Positions 45,588 through 56,610 of a DNA stretch of 64,000 nt are shown in pieces (within the stretch, counting starts at the first letter, position 1; each line of letters opens with the position of its first letter). The stretch spans positions 42,241,201 through 42,305,200 of the forward strand of contig NC_065887.2 in the NCBI RefSeq assembly GCF_932274485.2. Reading direction: 5' to 3'. The translations under genes and the position numbers were made by a program. Source of the DNA: Patella vulgata (lineage: Eukaryota; Mollusca; Gastropoda; Patellidae). Below the pieces are notes generated by a model that saw only the letters and a program-made list of their open reading frames with translations, was not told the DNA's origin and ran no database searches.

Positions 45588-46078
45588 AGATTCAACAATG
45601 ATAGAAAAATTCAATATTAGATTGTTCAAATATGCCTCAGAAACAAATACAAAAGGTAGCAAGATACCTGTATGCGCAGAAATGGGATGCCCACCAATTG
45701 AAAGCTTTATTAGAAGTTTAGCACTAAAAAAACTATGAAAGAATGAAAAACATATTACCTACTTAACAAGACATGCCTTAAATGAAAATGAAAACATGCA
45801 TGCAAAAGGGAGACAAAGTTGATTTTCATTTATCAACAATTGTGAATATATAAAATAAAATTTAAACTTAAAAACATACTATAATAATTTATTGTCCAAA
45901 AAACATAAATACTAATAAAAGTATAGATGGAACTTCTTTAAATCAGCTAAAAACATATGGAAATATTAAAGAATTATATAAATTATGAAAATTATTTAGA
46001 TATGATAAAAACTCGAAAACACAGAAAAAAACAATAACAAATATAAGAATAAGTGCACCTAAATTGAAAATTGAAACA
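45588..46078 (+). pseudogene. Possible LINE reverse-transcriptase C-terminal remnant
   Basis: One frame reads IEKFNIRLFKYASETNTKGS then KIPVCAEMGCPPIE, resembling the segment after the RT domain of many LINE ORF2 proteins ([F/Y].LG......VYGELGR.PL). Stops and frame changes follow. Three UGA codons sit where Trp would be plausible. Very AT-rich. Confidence 0.35.
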
Positions 46079-46089
46079 GGTAGAGAGAT

Positions 46090-46458
46090 AAAATGAAACG
46101 AAATGTGATGCGGTTTAACGTTCTATAAACTGTGCTGCTCCGAACTAGGCTAATGAAGACGGGCATACGCCGTACAGTGTGCTATGAAGGAAATTTTGCC
46201 CGGACAGCGGCACTATATTGAATTCAAACTGTCAAGGGATCTTTAAAATGGACACAAATCTGTACACGGGACCTCGGTTTTTCGTCCCATTCGAACGACT
46301 AGACATCTGTCCTTGTCAGGCCCTCCGTCCTGCATCACTGACAAGGGGAACCACGCCGGAAAATCTAGATGAACTTTCTCGGCCAATGCGGGGATCGGAC
46401 ACCCGACCTTCAGGCTAGCGAGCCAGCGTCTTACCCGCTTAGCCACCGCGAGCCCCCT
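46090..46458 (-). mobile_element. SINE-A, full length
   Basis: AAATGAAACGAAATGTGATG tail through to GCTAGCGAGCCAGCGTCTTA and the reversed A box CCGCTTAGCCACCGCGAG. Confidence 0.9.
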
Positions 46459-46591
46459 AGATAGATAAAGTTACAGGTATTAGATTATTTATGTATAATG
46501 TTTTTGTTTTTTTTTGTTTTTTTTTAATGCCCCGCGCTTTGCCCAGGGTCGTACCTAGCGGGGGTGCAGGGGGTACATTGCACCCCCAGAA

Positions 46592-47040
46592 ATGAAATGA
46601 AATGAAATGGGGTTTAACGTCCTACTGTCCTGTTGTCTGCGATATCGCCTCGGTGGAAGCGGACGTTAAAGAAAACTATTTCACAACCAACACACACACT
46701 GTTCTGCTCCTAAACTGGGCTAATGAAGACAGGCATACGCCATACAGTGTGCTCTGAGGGAACTTTTGTCCGGGCAGCGGCACTATCGCCTACTCTTATA
46801 TCGAATTCCAACTGCCAAGGGATCTTTTAAGTGCACGCCAATGTATACACGGGACCTGGATTTTTCGTCCCACCCGAAGGACTAGACAGCTGTCCTTGTC
46901 AGGCCCTCCGTTCTGCACCACTGACAAGGGGAAACCACGTCGGAAAATCCCGATGAAGTTTCTCGGCCAATGCAGGGATTGAACACCCGACCTCCAGGCT
47001 AGCGAGCCAGTGTCTTACCCACTTAGCCACCGTGGCTCCA
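46592..47040 (-). mobile_element. SINE-A, full length, carrying a nested SINE-C tail
   Basis: SINE-A from AAATGAAATGAAATGGGGTT to CTTACCCACTTAGCCACCGT. Between the tail and the body (about 46628-46695) sits a segment with GTCTGCGATATCGCCTCGGT and GGAAGCGGACGTTAAAGAAA, the reverse of the SINE-C 3' end seen at 28205 and 28345. Confidence 0.8.
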
Positions 47041-47932
47041 CACCCTCAGAAAAATAAGGCGCCCGAGAAATGGTGCCCCCCCCCCTTTCAATTATATAAT
47101 AATACACAATGATGCTCTGAAGGCACTGATCAGTTGGTCGCTTTTAAGGGCGCCCAGACGCCAATGAGTACGTGGTTCGTTTGACCAGATCCAAACTTTC
47201 TTATATCGCTTATGTGGAGGCTATGGGGCGCCACCACTGGCGTGGATCCAGGGGGGGGGGGGTACCAGGAGCAAAGGCCCCTCCTAAAAACTCTGCCGCC
47301 CCTGAAATATGGTGCCTCTGAAAACAAATCAACCATATAAAATACACCAGAGTGGCCGAAAACAGTGTTTCTAGCAGTTTTATTATTCAAACTTTTCTGA
47401 GAGCGCACCACCATAATGCCGCCCCATAGGCGAAGTGCCACCACATGACATTAGAGGGCTCGCATGACATTATTAGAGATTTTCGTTCTGGTCGTATATC
47501 CACGTGGTCTTATTGGTGTTTCGGACAGTGTGTTTGAGGCGCCGCCAACAATACTATACAAATTACGCATTGCTATTTGTATGGAGTGAGGCATAGGCCA
47601 GTCACATTTTTTTTATTACTTTGTAGTTAAAACTGTAATCAGGTAGTGACTCATGGTCTGGATTCTGTCATCACATTCAAATTATAAGATCAGTATACGT
47701 TCATCTTGATGTCTAGTTTTCATCTATTCATGAAGTACCTGGTGAATAGTTGTAGCTTAGAGGACAAGAAATTTCTCATTTTGGTGTGTTTCACATCAAA
47801 ATGAGAAATAGCGCCGCCGAAATTGACACACGGGATCCCTTACAAGCGACTTTGATTGCGGCTCCAAGTGCGTGGAAAACGCGTTTGTGGCAGTCTAATT
47901 TTCAAAATTTTCTGGCGCCCCACCACTCTGAT
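47041..47932. other. GC-richer non-coding repeat-like region
   Basis: No gene. Short motifs such as GCGCC(A/G)CCAC and ATGGTGCC(C/T)C recur at spacings of about 100-250 bp, as in subterminal repeats of some DNA transposons. A poly-G tract lies at 47248-47262. Confidence 0.35.
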
Positions 47933-48289
47933 GCTATCGAAGCCTATAACTACCATTCATAATTTCTATTTTTCGCCTCTTCAAAAGACGAAAGTCGAAA
48001 AGTAGAAGTTACGACAAAATGTGAGATGACAAAACGCTATACAAGCCAAAATCAACTCGAAAATAGGAAATTAAGAAATAACACACCGCGATAATAGCGC
48101 CCCTCGTTTTTTCCTAATTTCTTGTTTTCGACTTGCATTTTGGCTTGTATACCGTCTTGTCGACTTTCGACTTAGTCATATTTTTGTATTTATTGATGTC
48201 AGTAAGAAGGCGCCAACACGCTATACAAGCCAAAATGCAACTCGAAAAGTAGAAATTAACACACCACGCTATTAGCGACTTTTCGACTT

Positions 48290-48418
48290 GTCCTTGTCAG
48301 CCCCCTCCCCCCCCCCCCCCCCCCCGTCCTGCATCTCTGACAAGTTGGAATCCGCCGGAAAATCTGGATGAACTTTTTCGGCCAATGCAGGGATCGAACA
48401 CCCAACCTCCAGGCTGGC
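48290..48418 (-). mobile_element. SINE-A 5' fragment inside the foldback loop
   Basis: Poly-C tract, CCTGCATCTCTGACAAGTTG, GGAAAATCTGGATGAACTTT and GATCGAACACCCAACCTCCA. Confidence 0.85.
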
Positions 48419-48648
48419 TTAACATTCACTCGTTGCAAACTAAATCATTTCAATAATTCGTTTGCACGTAGGGGTCTTTAGCAGTAGATAGAAGCTGGGG
48501 TATCCGGAGAAAACCCACAAGGTTGGACAAGCGACCCTACTCCCTTGTCATGTTTAAGCGGGGATTCGAAACCACACCACTTGAATCAATGTCAGACCTT
48601 GTGATTTCACGCGGACGTGTTAAACCACTAGACCACCCAATCCCCACG
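48419..48648 (-). mobile_element. SINE-B inside the foldback loop
   Basis: TTTCAATAATTCGTTTGCAC, GAGAAAACCCACAAGGTTGG, GGGGATTCGAAACCACACCA; reversed head at the right end. Confidence 0.85.
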
Positions 48649-49361
48649 TATGTTGTTGTATATTATATATATCGGTACGGGAAATTTGTTTTATAATAGG
48701 CCTATATAATAAATTAAATTGTTGTAGCCTAAGATGTGTTTTTTTTATCAGACATTTTTGGCAGATAAAATATCCCAGTTGGCGGAAAAAAAATATGAAC
48801 ATTTTTTTTTATATAAAAATTATTATCCATTTTGACGGAAAAGAATGAAATACAGTGTGAGACCTGATTGCAGGTATTCAAATGCGACCTGGAAAACTGA
48901 GACTACAACAACTTCCGAGGCGAAAAGTCGAAAAGTCGCTAATAGCGTGGTGTGTTAATTTCCTAATTTCTACTTTTCGAGTTGCATTTTGGCTTGTATA
49001 GCGTGTTGGCACCCTCTTACTGACATCAATAAATACAAAAATATGACTAAGTCGACAAGACGGTATACAAGCCAAAATGCAAGTCGAAAATAAGAAATTA
49101 GGAAAAAACGAGGGGCGCTATTATCGCTGTGTGTTATTTCTTAATTTCATATTTTCGAGTTGATTTTGTCTTGTATAGCGTGTTGTCGCGTCACATTTTG
49201 TCGTAACTTCTGCTTTTCGACTTTCGTGTTTTGAAGAGGAGAAAAGTAGAAATTATGAATGGTAGTTATAGGCTTCCATAGATGCACCCCCACTTTTAAA
49301 ATTCTGCATACAGCCCTGGCTTTGCCATAGTGCCTCGGTTATCCACCTCTGAATGGTTATA

Positions 49362-49854
49362 GGAGGCAGACCACCATTAAATTTCACTATCTCATCTCGG
49401 TACCCACAAATTGTAATTCGTCTATTTATAGCAATTCTCTCTATGGTTATAGCGATTCTCCATATGTCCCTTTTCCGCCCTTTTGCATGCCATTTGCGTT
49501 GATTTTGTGGTCTAGAATGGATGAAGAGGGTTTGAATTAACATTTTCTGCCAGGTTTTCGTAAATATTCATGATTTTGAGGCGGAAGGATAACGGGGTTA
49601 TCAGGTTAGCTACGGTGATACGTACGGCAACTAGTTACATGTTTTTAGTAGGCCTATGCTTCTTCAAGTTTGTGTATCTCAAAATTTTGTTGGTCAACCT
49701 CATACAAATTTTAGTGCAAAGACATGACCATTTGTTCCTCTGTCTGCAGTAAGAAGCATTCAGTCCAACGAAAATTTGGGGAAAAGATGGAGGTGGGCAA
49801 AGAGGCCAGAATTAACATTGAAGTCAAAGGGGAAATTAATGGTGGTCTGCCTCC
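49362..49854 (+). mobile_element. MITE type 1, plus copy (493 bp)
   Basis: Terminal inverted repeats GGAGGCAGACCACCATTAA and TTAATGGTGGTCTGCCTCC. The interior has TTTGAGGCGGAAGGATAACG and CCAACGAAAATTTGGGGAAA, shared with type 2. An inverted copy is at 54111-54546. Confidence 0.85.
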
Positions 49855-49894
49855 AACTGATTGTGAGTTGCCTCCCTTACTTATTTATGCAGTC

Positions 49895-50320
49895 GGACAC
49901 AGAGGGCGAAAGTTATTTTTAGTCTTTCTCTTCCTTTGCCTCCCCCCCCCCCTTTTACATGGCGATTTTCGTTGACCTTTTGGTGTAGAATCGAAGAAAA
50001 GGGTTTGAAAGTACATTTTCTGCCAGGTTATGGTGAATATTCATGATTTTGAGGCGGAAGGATTCAAGAGTTGAGAGGTTGGTTAGGTTGAAATGTAGGG
50101 TCAAAAATTGCCTGTTTATTTGTCTCTGCTTCCAGCTTGTGTATCTCAAGTTTTCCATGGTGAACCTCATACGTGCTTTTGGGCAAGAGGTTGTCACATG
50201 TTGCTCCATCTGTGGTAGAAAGCGTTTTACCCAACGAAAATTTGGGGAAAAGTTAGAGCCGGTCTAAGAGACGAGAATTAACATTAAAGTCAATGGGCAA
50301 ATCATTAGTGATCTGTGGCC
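49895..50320 (+). mobile_element. MITE type 2, plus copy (426 bp)
   Basis: Starts GGACACAGAGGGCG and ends GTGATCTGTGGCC. The interior is related to type 1 (GATTTTGAGGCGGAAGGATT, CCAACGAAAATTTGGGGAAA). An inverted copy is at 58675-59159. Confidence 0.8.
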
Positions 50321-51640
50321 TGTCTATGTATGACAGACTGAGACTGATATGCCTTAGTTTTGCAAATATGAATATTAAACTCTCAGAAAATATGAATAAA
50401 ATATTTTGACTACTGAAAAACTAAAAAAAGTTAAATTTTAAAAAAAAGTGTGATTTTACTGCAATTTTCTCAATTTTCAGTTTTTATTTAATTTCTAACA
50501 ATAAGAAAAATATTTTAATGTCAATTTTGGCTTATTCAGCCTCAGAAAGCACAGATACAGTGAAAATTATTGTAAATTACCAAATTTTGTCTTAAAATCA
50601 GGAATATTCACAGAAAATCTTTAGATTCCCCTCATTTTGATGTAGAAATTAATCCTTTCATGACTACTTAAATGAGTCAAAATGTCTAAAAATGCCCTTA
50701 TTTGCATTGCTAATATAACTTAGATGGGATCTACAAGTTTGTCAGGTTTAGAAATAGCCCCAGCTTTCCTACAGAAAATTGAAAATTGGTAACACTGAGT
50801 TAACAATGTACAGCAGATGGGTTTGTACAAAATGTTCAAAACAGGGGTTGGCTCAATTTTGCTGCAGTTTTACCCAGAACATTAAATTCTTGCATTTCCT
50901 TCACCTAGAAAGCAATATTCCAGGTTTTCTAGCCATTTTTAACTCCGCCATTTCGTTAAGAGAGGCAATAAATGCCCCACCCCATCCTTTTAATGTGTTT
51001 TGAGAGATTTAATTGCACCTGCGTTGACAATTAAATGATAGTAATTGGAATTTGTGGTTGAATTACAGCTAAGAATGTTATTTTTCACCAATAAATAGTG
51101 ATTTTGTACATTTCAAGGATTTTTAACCCTGAGACATGTCAGGCCAAGGAGATCACACCCTGATGTAAAAATGGTGTAGATGTTTAAATGTCAGCTTAAT
51201 CTTCAATATTTTCTTTTCAAAATTTGTGGTGTTTGTTGCATTTATGTTACTTATAGAACAGTAAAATGTTAATTTTCAAGCCTCCTTCATCTTGTCAACT
51301 CTGTCATAACTACTTTTTGGACTTTATTTTTTCAGGCAATTGATGTAAAGGTCCCCTCGCCTCGGAAAATTTGAAAATTCACTCCCTTAGACTCGATTTC
51401 GAAGCACTTAAAAAATAATTTCGGAGATTTGATACACTATTGACATCTTGTTAAACCATGGATTGATTAATACCCTGTAAAATCGAGATCAAAACATGGT
51501 CAAAATGATCACCAAAGATGGGTATCCCTACATGCTATCCGCTTAAGCCGTCACATAGTTATTTGTTGTAATCAATGTCTCTTTGACAGAGCTTTACTTG
51601 ATTCGGTCATTTTAGAAAGTCTATAGGTGCATCCTGTCTC
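50321..51640. other. AT-rich sequence, with a repeat shared with 59.9-60.1 kb
   Basis: 50340-51160 shows nothing I can name. 51165-51360 is the inverse of 59935-60135 (for example TGTTGCATTTATGTTACTTA and CAATTGATGTAAAGGTCC). Confidence 0.6.
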
Positions 51641-53070
51641 TGTTGCTGGTCCACCACACGAATGACAAAGTGAATGGCATAGATTCACCACACGAATTAG
51701 AACAGAATGACAGAGATTCACCGGACGAATGACAAACAGAACGACAGAGGTTCGACACACGAATGACAAACAGAATGACAGAGATACGCGATACGATGAC
51801 AAAGAATGACAGAGCTTAATCAGACGAATGACAAACAGAATGACACATGTTAACCACACCAATAACATAGAATGGCAAAGGTACACCAGCCGAATGACAA
51901 AAAGAATGTCAGAGGTTCACAACACGAATGACAAACATAATGATAGAGGTTCACGAGACGAATGCCAAACAGAACGAGAGAGTCTCACCACACCAATGAC
52001 AGAGGTGCACCAGCCGAATGACAAACAGAATGACAGAGGTTCACCACACGAATGACAAACAGAATGACAGGTTGACCAGACGAATGACGAACTCAATGAC
52101 AGAGGTTCACCACACGCATGACAAAGTGAATGACATAGGTTCACCACACGAATGACAAACAAAATGACAGAGGTCCACCAGGCGAATGACAAACAGAATG
52201 ACAGGTTCACCAGACGAATGACAGAGGTACACCAGACGAATGACAAAGAATGACAGGGTTTCACCACACCAATGACAGAGGTTCACCAGGTGAATGACAA
52301 ACAAAATGACAGAGGTTCACCACATGAATTACAAACAGAATGACATGTTCACCAGACGAATGACAAACAGAATGACCGGTTCACGACACGAATGACAAAC
52401 AGAATGACAGGTTCACCAGACGAATGACGAAGTGAATGATTGAGATTCACCAGACTAGTGACACAGTTTCGCCAGATGAATGCCAGAGAATGATACGAGT
52501 TGACCAGATGATGAGAATGAGAGGGCTTCATCTGACGAATGACAAGATGAATGAGACGTGCTCACCAGGCGAATGACGGAATAACTGAAGTTTAGGGAAT
52601 GACAAAATGAGCTTCACCAGACGAATAGCAGCAAATGACACGAGTTTACCTGACGAATAAAAGTGGATGATTGGGTTCTCCAGACGAATATCAGAGAGAA
52701 TGAATGGCAAAGAGAATGGCAGAGGTTCGCCAAACGAAGACAAAGGGAATGACAGAGCTTCATGAAATGAATAACATGAGTTCACCATACGAGTGACAGA
52801 GATTGATAGAGGTTCACCAGACGAATGACAGGTTCCCCAGACGAATGACAAAGAGACACCGGTTAAACAAAGGAATTACAAGAGAATGGTATAGGTTCAA
52901 GAAACAAGTGACATTGCCTCACGGGCCCAACAAACGAATGACAGAGAATAGCTCAGGTTCATCAAACGAGTGACAAAGCGATTTGCAGGAATTCATCAGT
53001 CGAACGACAATGTGAATGGCAGAGGTAAACCAGACGAATGACACACGCTAACCGGACAAATGACAAAAAG
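51640..53070. repeat. 1.4 kb degenerate satellite array
   Basis: Variable-length units built from GAATGACAAACAGAATGACA and GAGGTTCACCAGAC or CACAC. Unit length changes along the array, giving spurious open frames of up to about 116 codons on the minus strand. Confidence 0.9.
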
Positions 53071-53214
53071 ATAGGTTGTCAGGCAACAAAACATACGCCC
53101 ACAGCACAGCTAAATCGTCCGGGCGGTCGACAAGAGTGGTCGCATATTTATTCTTTTGTAGGTAATTAGGAGCATTTAATAGACAATTACATACAGATGA
53201 CATTATAATTTTCG

Positions 53215-53725
53215 TCGTTTGAGGGTTAACAAGGTTCTAAATACTAAAACAAGGGCCGTAACTTTGGAAGTAATCTACAGAAATTGTTGAAATTCAACAG
53301 ACTTTTTCGTTTTACTAATTCAAATAATGCATATACATTTCATACAGATCGGATGATAACTTTGCCGTTCGAACGTTCTCAAGGTTCAACAAAGTAAAAC
53401 AAGGACCATAACTCTATAAGTAATTGATAACTGTTGTCATTAGAGCGTTCACGAGATTCAACAAAGTGAAACAAAGGCCATAACTCTATATGTAATTAAC
53501 GGAAATTGCTAAAATCCAATAGGCGTCTTTGTTTTACTAGTTTAAATGATGCATATAAATTTCATACCGATCGGTTGATAAATTTTGTCGTTAGAGCGTT
53601 CACAAGGTGCAACTAAGTGAAATAAGGGCCATAACTCTAGAAAAAATTAACGGAAGTTATTGAAATTAAATAGGATTCTTCACCTCACTAATGCAAACAA
53701 CATTTGTCGTTCGAGCGTTTGAGTT
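53215..53725. repeat. About 185 bp tandem repeat, three to four diverged units
   Basis: Each unit has AGGGCCATAACTCTA-like sequence, then GAAATT(G/A)(T/C)T, TTTACTA and CATACAGATCGG-like sequence, ending TCGTT(A/C)GAGCGTTC. Confidence 0.75.
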
Positions 53726-53727
53726 GA

Positions 53728-54012
53728 GTGGACGTTAAAACCCATTTCTCTCTCTCTCACTCGACACAAACTAGGTCATTTCGGGACTAACATATGGTTT
53801 AATTTTATTTCAATAATTCGCTTGCGCATAGGGGTCTTTAGCAGTGGGAGGAAACCGGAGCACCCGGAGAAAACCCACGAGGTTGGACAGGCAACCCTAC
53901 TCCTTGTCACGTACAACCGGGGATTCGAAACCACGCCAGTCGACTCAATGACAGACTTTATGTTACAGCGCGCGCACGCTAACCATTCAGCCATTCAGCC
54001 ATCCCCCCCCCC
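53728..54012 (-). mobile_element. SINE-B, near full length
   Basis: GTTAAAACCCATTTCTCTCT precedes it; body GGGAGGAAACCGGAGCACCC, then GCTAACCATTCAGCCATTCA. Confidence 0.85.
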
Positions 54013-54110
54013 CCCCGAAAGAATATACAATAGATACAGTATCTATTATTTTTGATGTTTTCAGGCTAAAACGTTTAATAGGAGGAAAGATAACTGCGTC
54101 AGAATTGTGT

Positions 54111-54546
54111 GGAGGCAGACCACCATTAATTTCTCCATTGACTTCAATGTTAATTCTGGCCTCTTTGGCCACCTCCAACTTTTCCCCATATTTTCGTTGG
54201 GCTGAATGCTTTTCACTACAGGAACAAATGGTCATGTTTTTGCACTAAAATTTGTATGAGGTTGACCACCAAAATTTGGAGATACACAAGCTTGAAGAAG
54301 CATACTAAAAACATGTAACCAGTTGCCGTACATATCACCGTAGCCAACCTGATAACCCTGTTATCCTTCCGCCTCAAAATCAAGAATATTTACCAAAACC
54401 TGGCAGAAAACGTCCATTCTAGACCAAGAAATCACCCAAATGGGCATGCAAAATAGCAGAAAAGAGACAGAGAGAGATTTGCTATAAATAGACGAAGTAC
54501 AATTTGTAGGTACCGAGATGGTGAAATTTAATGGTGGTCTACCTCC
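54111..54546 (-). mobile_element. MITE type 1, inverted copy (436 bp)
   Basis: GGAGGCAGACCACCATTAAT to AATGGTGGTCTACCTCC; the inverse of 49362-49854 with small deletions. Confidence 0.85.
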
Positions 54547-54561
54547 TATATGGTTTTATAA

Positions 54562-54875
54562 ATGAAATGAAATGAAATGGGGTTTAACGTCCTACTGTTT
54601 TGCTCCTAAACTGGGCTAATAAAGACGGGCATACGCCATACAGTGTGCTATGAGGGAAATTTTGCCCGGGCAGCGGCGCTACGCTCTACTCTTATAACTT
54701 TTACGTGCACGCCAATTTATATACGGGACCTCGGTTTTTCGTCCCATCCGAACGACTAGACAGCTGTCCTTGTCAGGCCCTCCGTCCTGCATCACTGACA
54801 AGGGGGAACCACGCCGGAAAATCCGGATGAACTTTCTCGGCCAATACAGGGATCGAACACCCGACCTCCAGGCTG
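54562..54875 (-). mobile_element. SINE-A copy, A-box end missing
   Basis: AAATGAAATGAAATGGGGTT through GATCGAACACCCGACCTCCA. It ends at a foldback-family fragment (54890-54970, GCAGATTTATCTCTTGCATA). Confidence 0.9.
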
Positions 54876-55029
54876 GACACTAATTAATAATTTAGATTAC
54901 ATTTCAGGCCTAAAGAAAGACCCGCAATAGGCAGATTTATCTCTTGCATAATGTATGTTTAATAGTTATTTGTTACACTGAATTGCATATTTTTCTGTTT
55001 TAGTAAAGTGTAAATAGATTATAAATGGT

Positions 55030-55100
55030 GGGGTGGAGGTCTATTGGTTTAACGCATGCATGTGGAACCGTAAGGTCTGTCATTGAGTCACGTTCCGTAA
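55030..55100 (+). mobile_element. SINE-B head fragment
   Basis: GTCTATTGGTTTAACGCATG and AAGGTCTGTCATTGAGTCA only. Confidence 0.6.
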
Positions 55101-55338
55101 CTATATGCTGTACAACTTGATGTCATCAATGTATCGGAAGGTGTAGTTTAGACTTTTAGCTACTTTGTAATCTTTTTTTTCTTTTATGGTCTTGAAAGCA
55201 TTAAAATTGATTGAAAAATAAAAACGTTTCCTTTGATGTCTATGACGTCACTTCCTGATAACATTTTAAAAGTTTTCGATATTCATTAGGCTTTAAATAC
55301 TTTTCAAATAGTATATAGTTTAAATCTCTAGAGTATAC

Positions 55339-55533
55339 GGTGGCCCATATACCACTTTTAAATATTTTTTAGTTTTGGGTTTTGTTTTTTAATTTTAGGT
55401 TTGTTTTTTTAGTTCTACAACCCAACCGAGGCGAAAACGTTTTCCCCTAGGTGAGAACTAAAAAAACAAACCTCAAACTAAAAAACTAAACACCCAAAAC
55501 TACAAAATATTTAAAAGTCGTATATGGGCCACC
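55339..55533. repeat. Palindrome with about 78 bp arms
   Basis: GGTGGCCCATATACCACTTT and GTCGTATATGGGCCACC at the ends, T-rich then A-rich arms, a 37 bp loop. A possible 7 bp duplication AGAGTAT lies on both sides. Confidence 0.8.
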
Positions 55534-56225
55534 CCGTAAGAGTATGTACTTTTTCCTAAAAAGAGTTAAAAATGAAAAAAAAAGAAAAAAAATTATAAAA
55601 AAGAAAAAATCTTTATAAAAACAATATTTTTATACATAAACCCCCAATTTTCATTTTACACGTGGACATTGTCGGTAATTATACGTATATAGATCAGATC
55701 CCAATCAATGAGTTTTAAAAATTGACTCCAGTTCCCGATTCCTTTAAATGTCGAATGTTGTGTATGGGCAGGTATGTCAAACATAACAATAGTTGTCATG
55801 TCTACTAGTCAAGTTCGACAATCCGCTGACCTCTAATCAATTTTAATATTGCTCGGTTATCACACGTTAACATATATTAGTTCTTTATTACAACCAGAAC
55901 TGTAATGCTACTTACTATCAATATTATACATAACCAGCCACTTCATTTCATAGACAGCCCCAAGATCTACACACAACCAGGCATTACCGGAAGTATGGAA
56001 GAGGGTGGTTTTGTCTCCATCCACACCCATATACACATCTATATTTATTGTTGTCCTTTTCCCAATCATACAAATGCAGCATATAGTTGTATTTCATATA
56101 CATAGCTATATTTATTGTTGTCATGTTGTGACCTTTACTTGAAGAATGAATAAATAAATAATAAATAAATAAATAAAATAAATGAACATTCCATAATAAT
56201 TCGCTTCAAGGACATTCTTATTTCA

Positions 56226-56440
56226 GGTGGGGGCGTTTGATGGTCGAATGGTTAGCACGTGCGCGCTGTATCATAAAGCCTGTCATTGAGTCAATTGGCC
56301 TGGTTTCGAATCCCCGGTCATACGTGATAAGGATTTGGGTCTACTGTCCAACCTCGTGGGTTAACCGTATGTTAATCCCGAAATAACCTAGTTTGTGTCG
56401 AGTGGACGTTAAACCCCATCTCTCTCTCTCCCTCTCTTAT
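56226..56440 (+). mobile_element. SINE-B copy with short deletion
   Basis: GATGGTCGAATGGTTAGCAC (A box), GGTTTCGAATCCCCGG (B box), GTGGACGTTAAACCCCATCT and (CT)n tail. The middle CTCCGGGTCC part is missing. Confidence 0.9.
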
Positions 56441-56610
56441 TTCAGTCATATGATATAACATACTATTCTCTTCAAAAAAAGTAGGGGATATTGAAATGCA
56501 AATACCTATGCAGGTTTTGATATGATATATAGTCATGGACACTTGACATGCTTTGAGAGTATGTTCACAGATGAAGAACTTATCACCCAACAGAACCACT
56601 GAGCTGCACA

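Larger units (their letters stand above)
47933..49284. mobile_element. Large foldback element with about 355 bp arms
   Basis: Left arm 47933-48289 and right arm about 48925-49284 are inverse copies. The outer ends are CGAAGCCTATAACTACCATT and the inverse of GGTAGTTATAGGCTTCC. Each arm also holds smaller inverted repeats (TTGTATAGCG, GCATTTTGGCTTGTATA). The loop holds SINE-A and SINE-B pieces that probably inserted later. Confidence 0.8.

Noticed and set aside
51572-52851. Several minus-strand open frames rich in CHS and LSF
   Set aside because: They follow the degenerate satellite and have no non-repetitive content.
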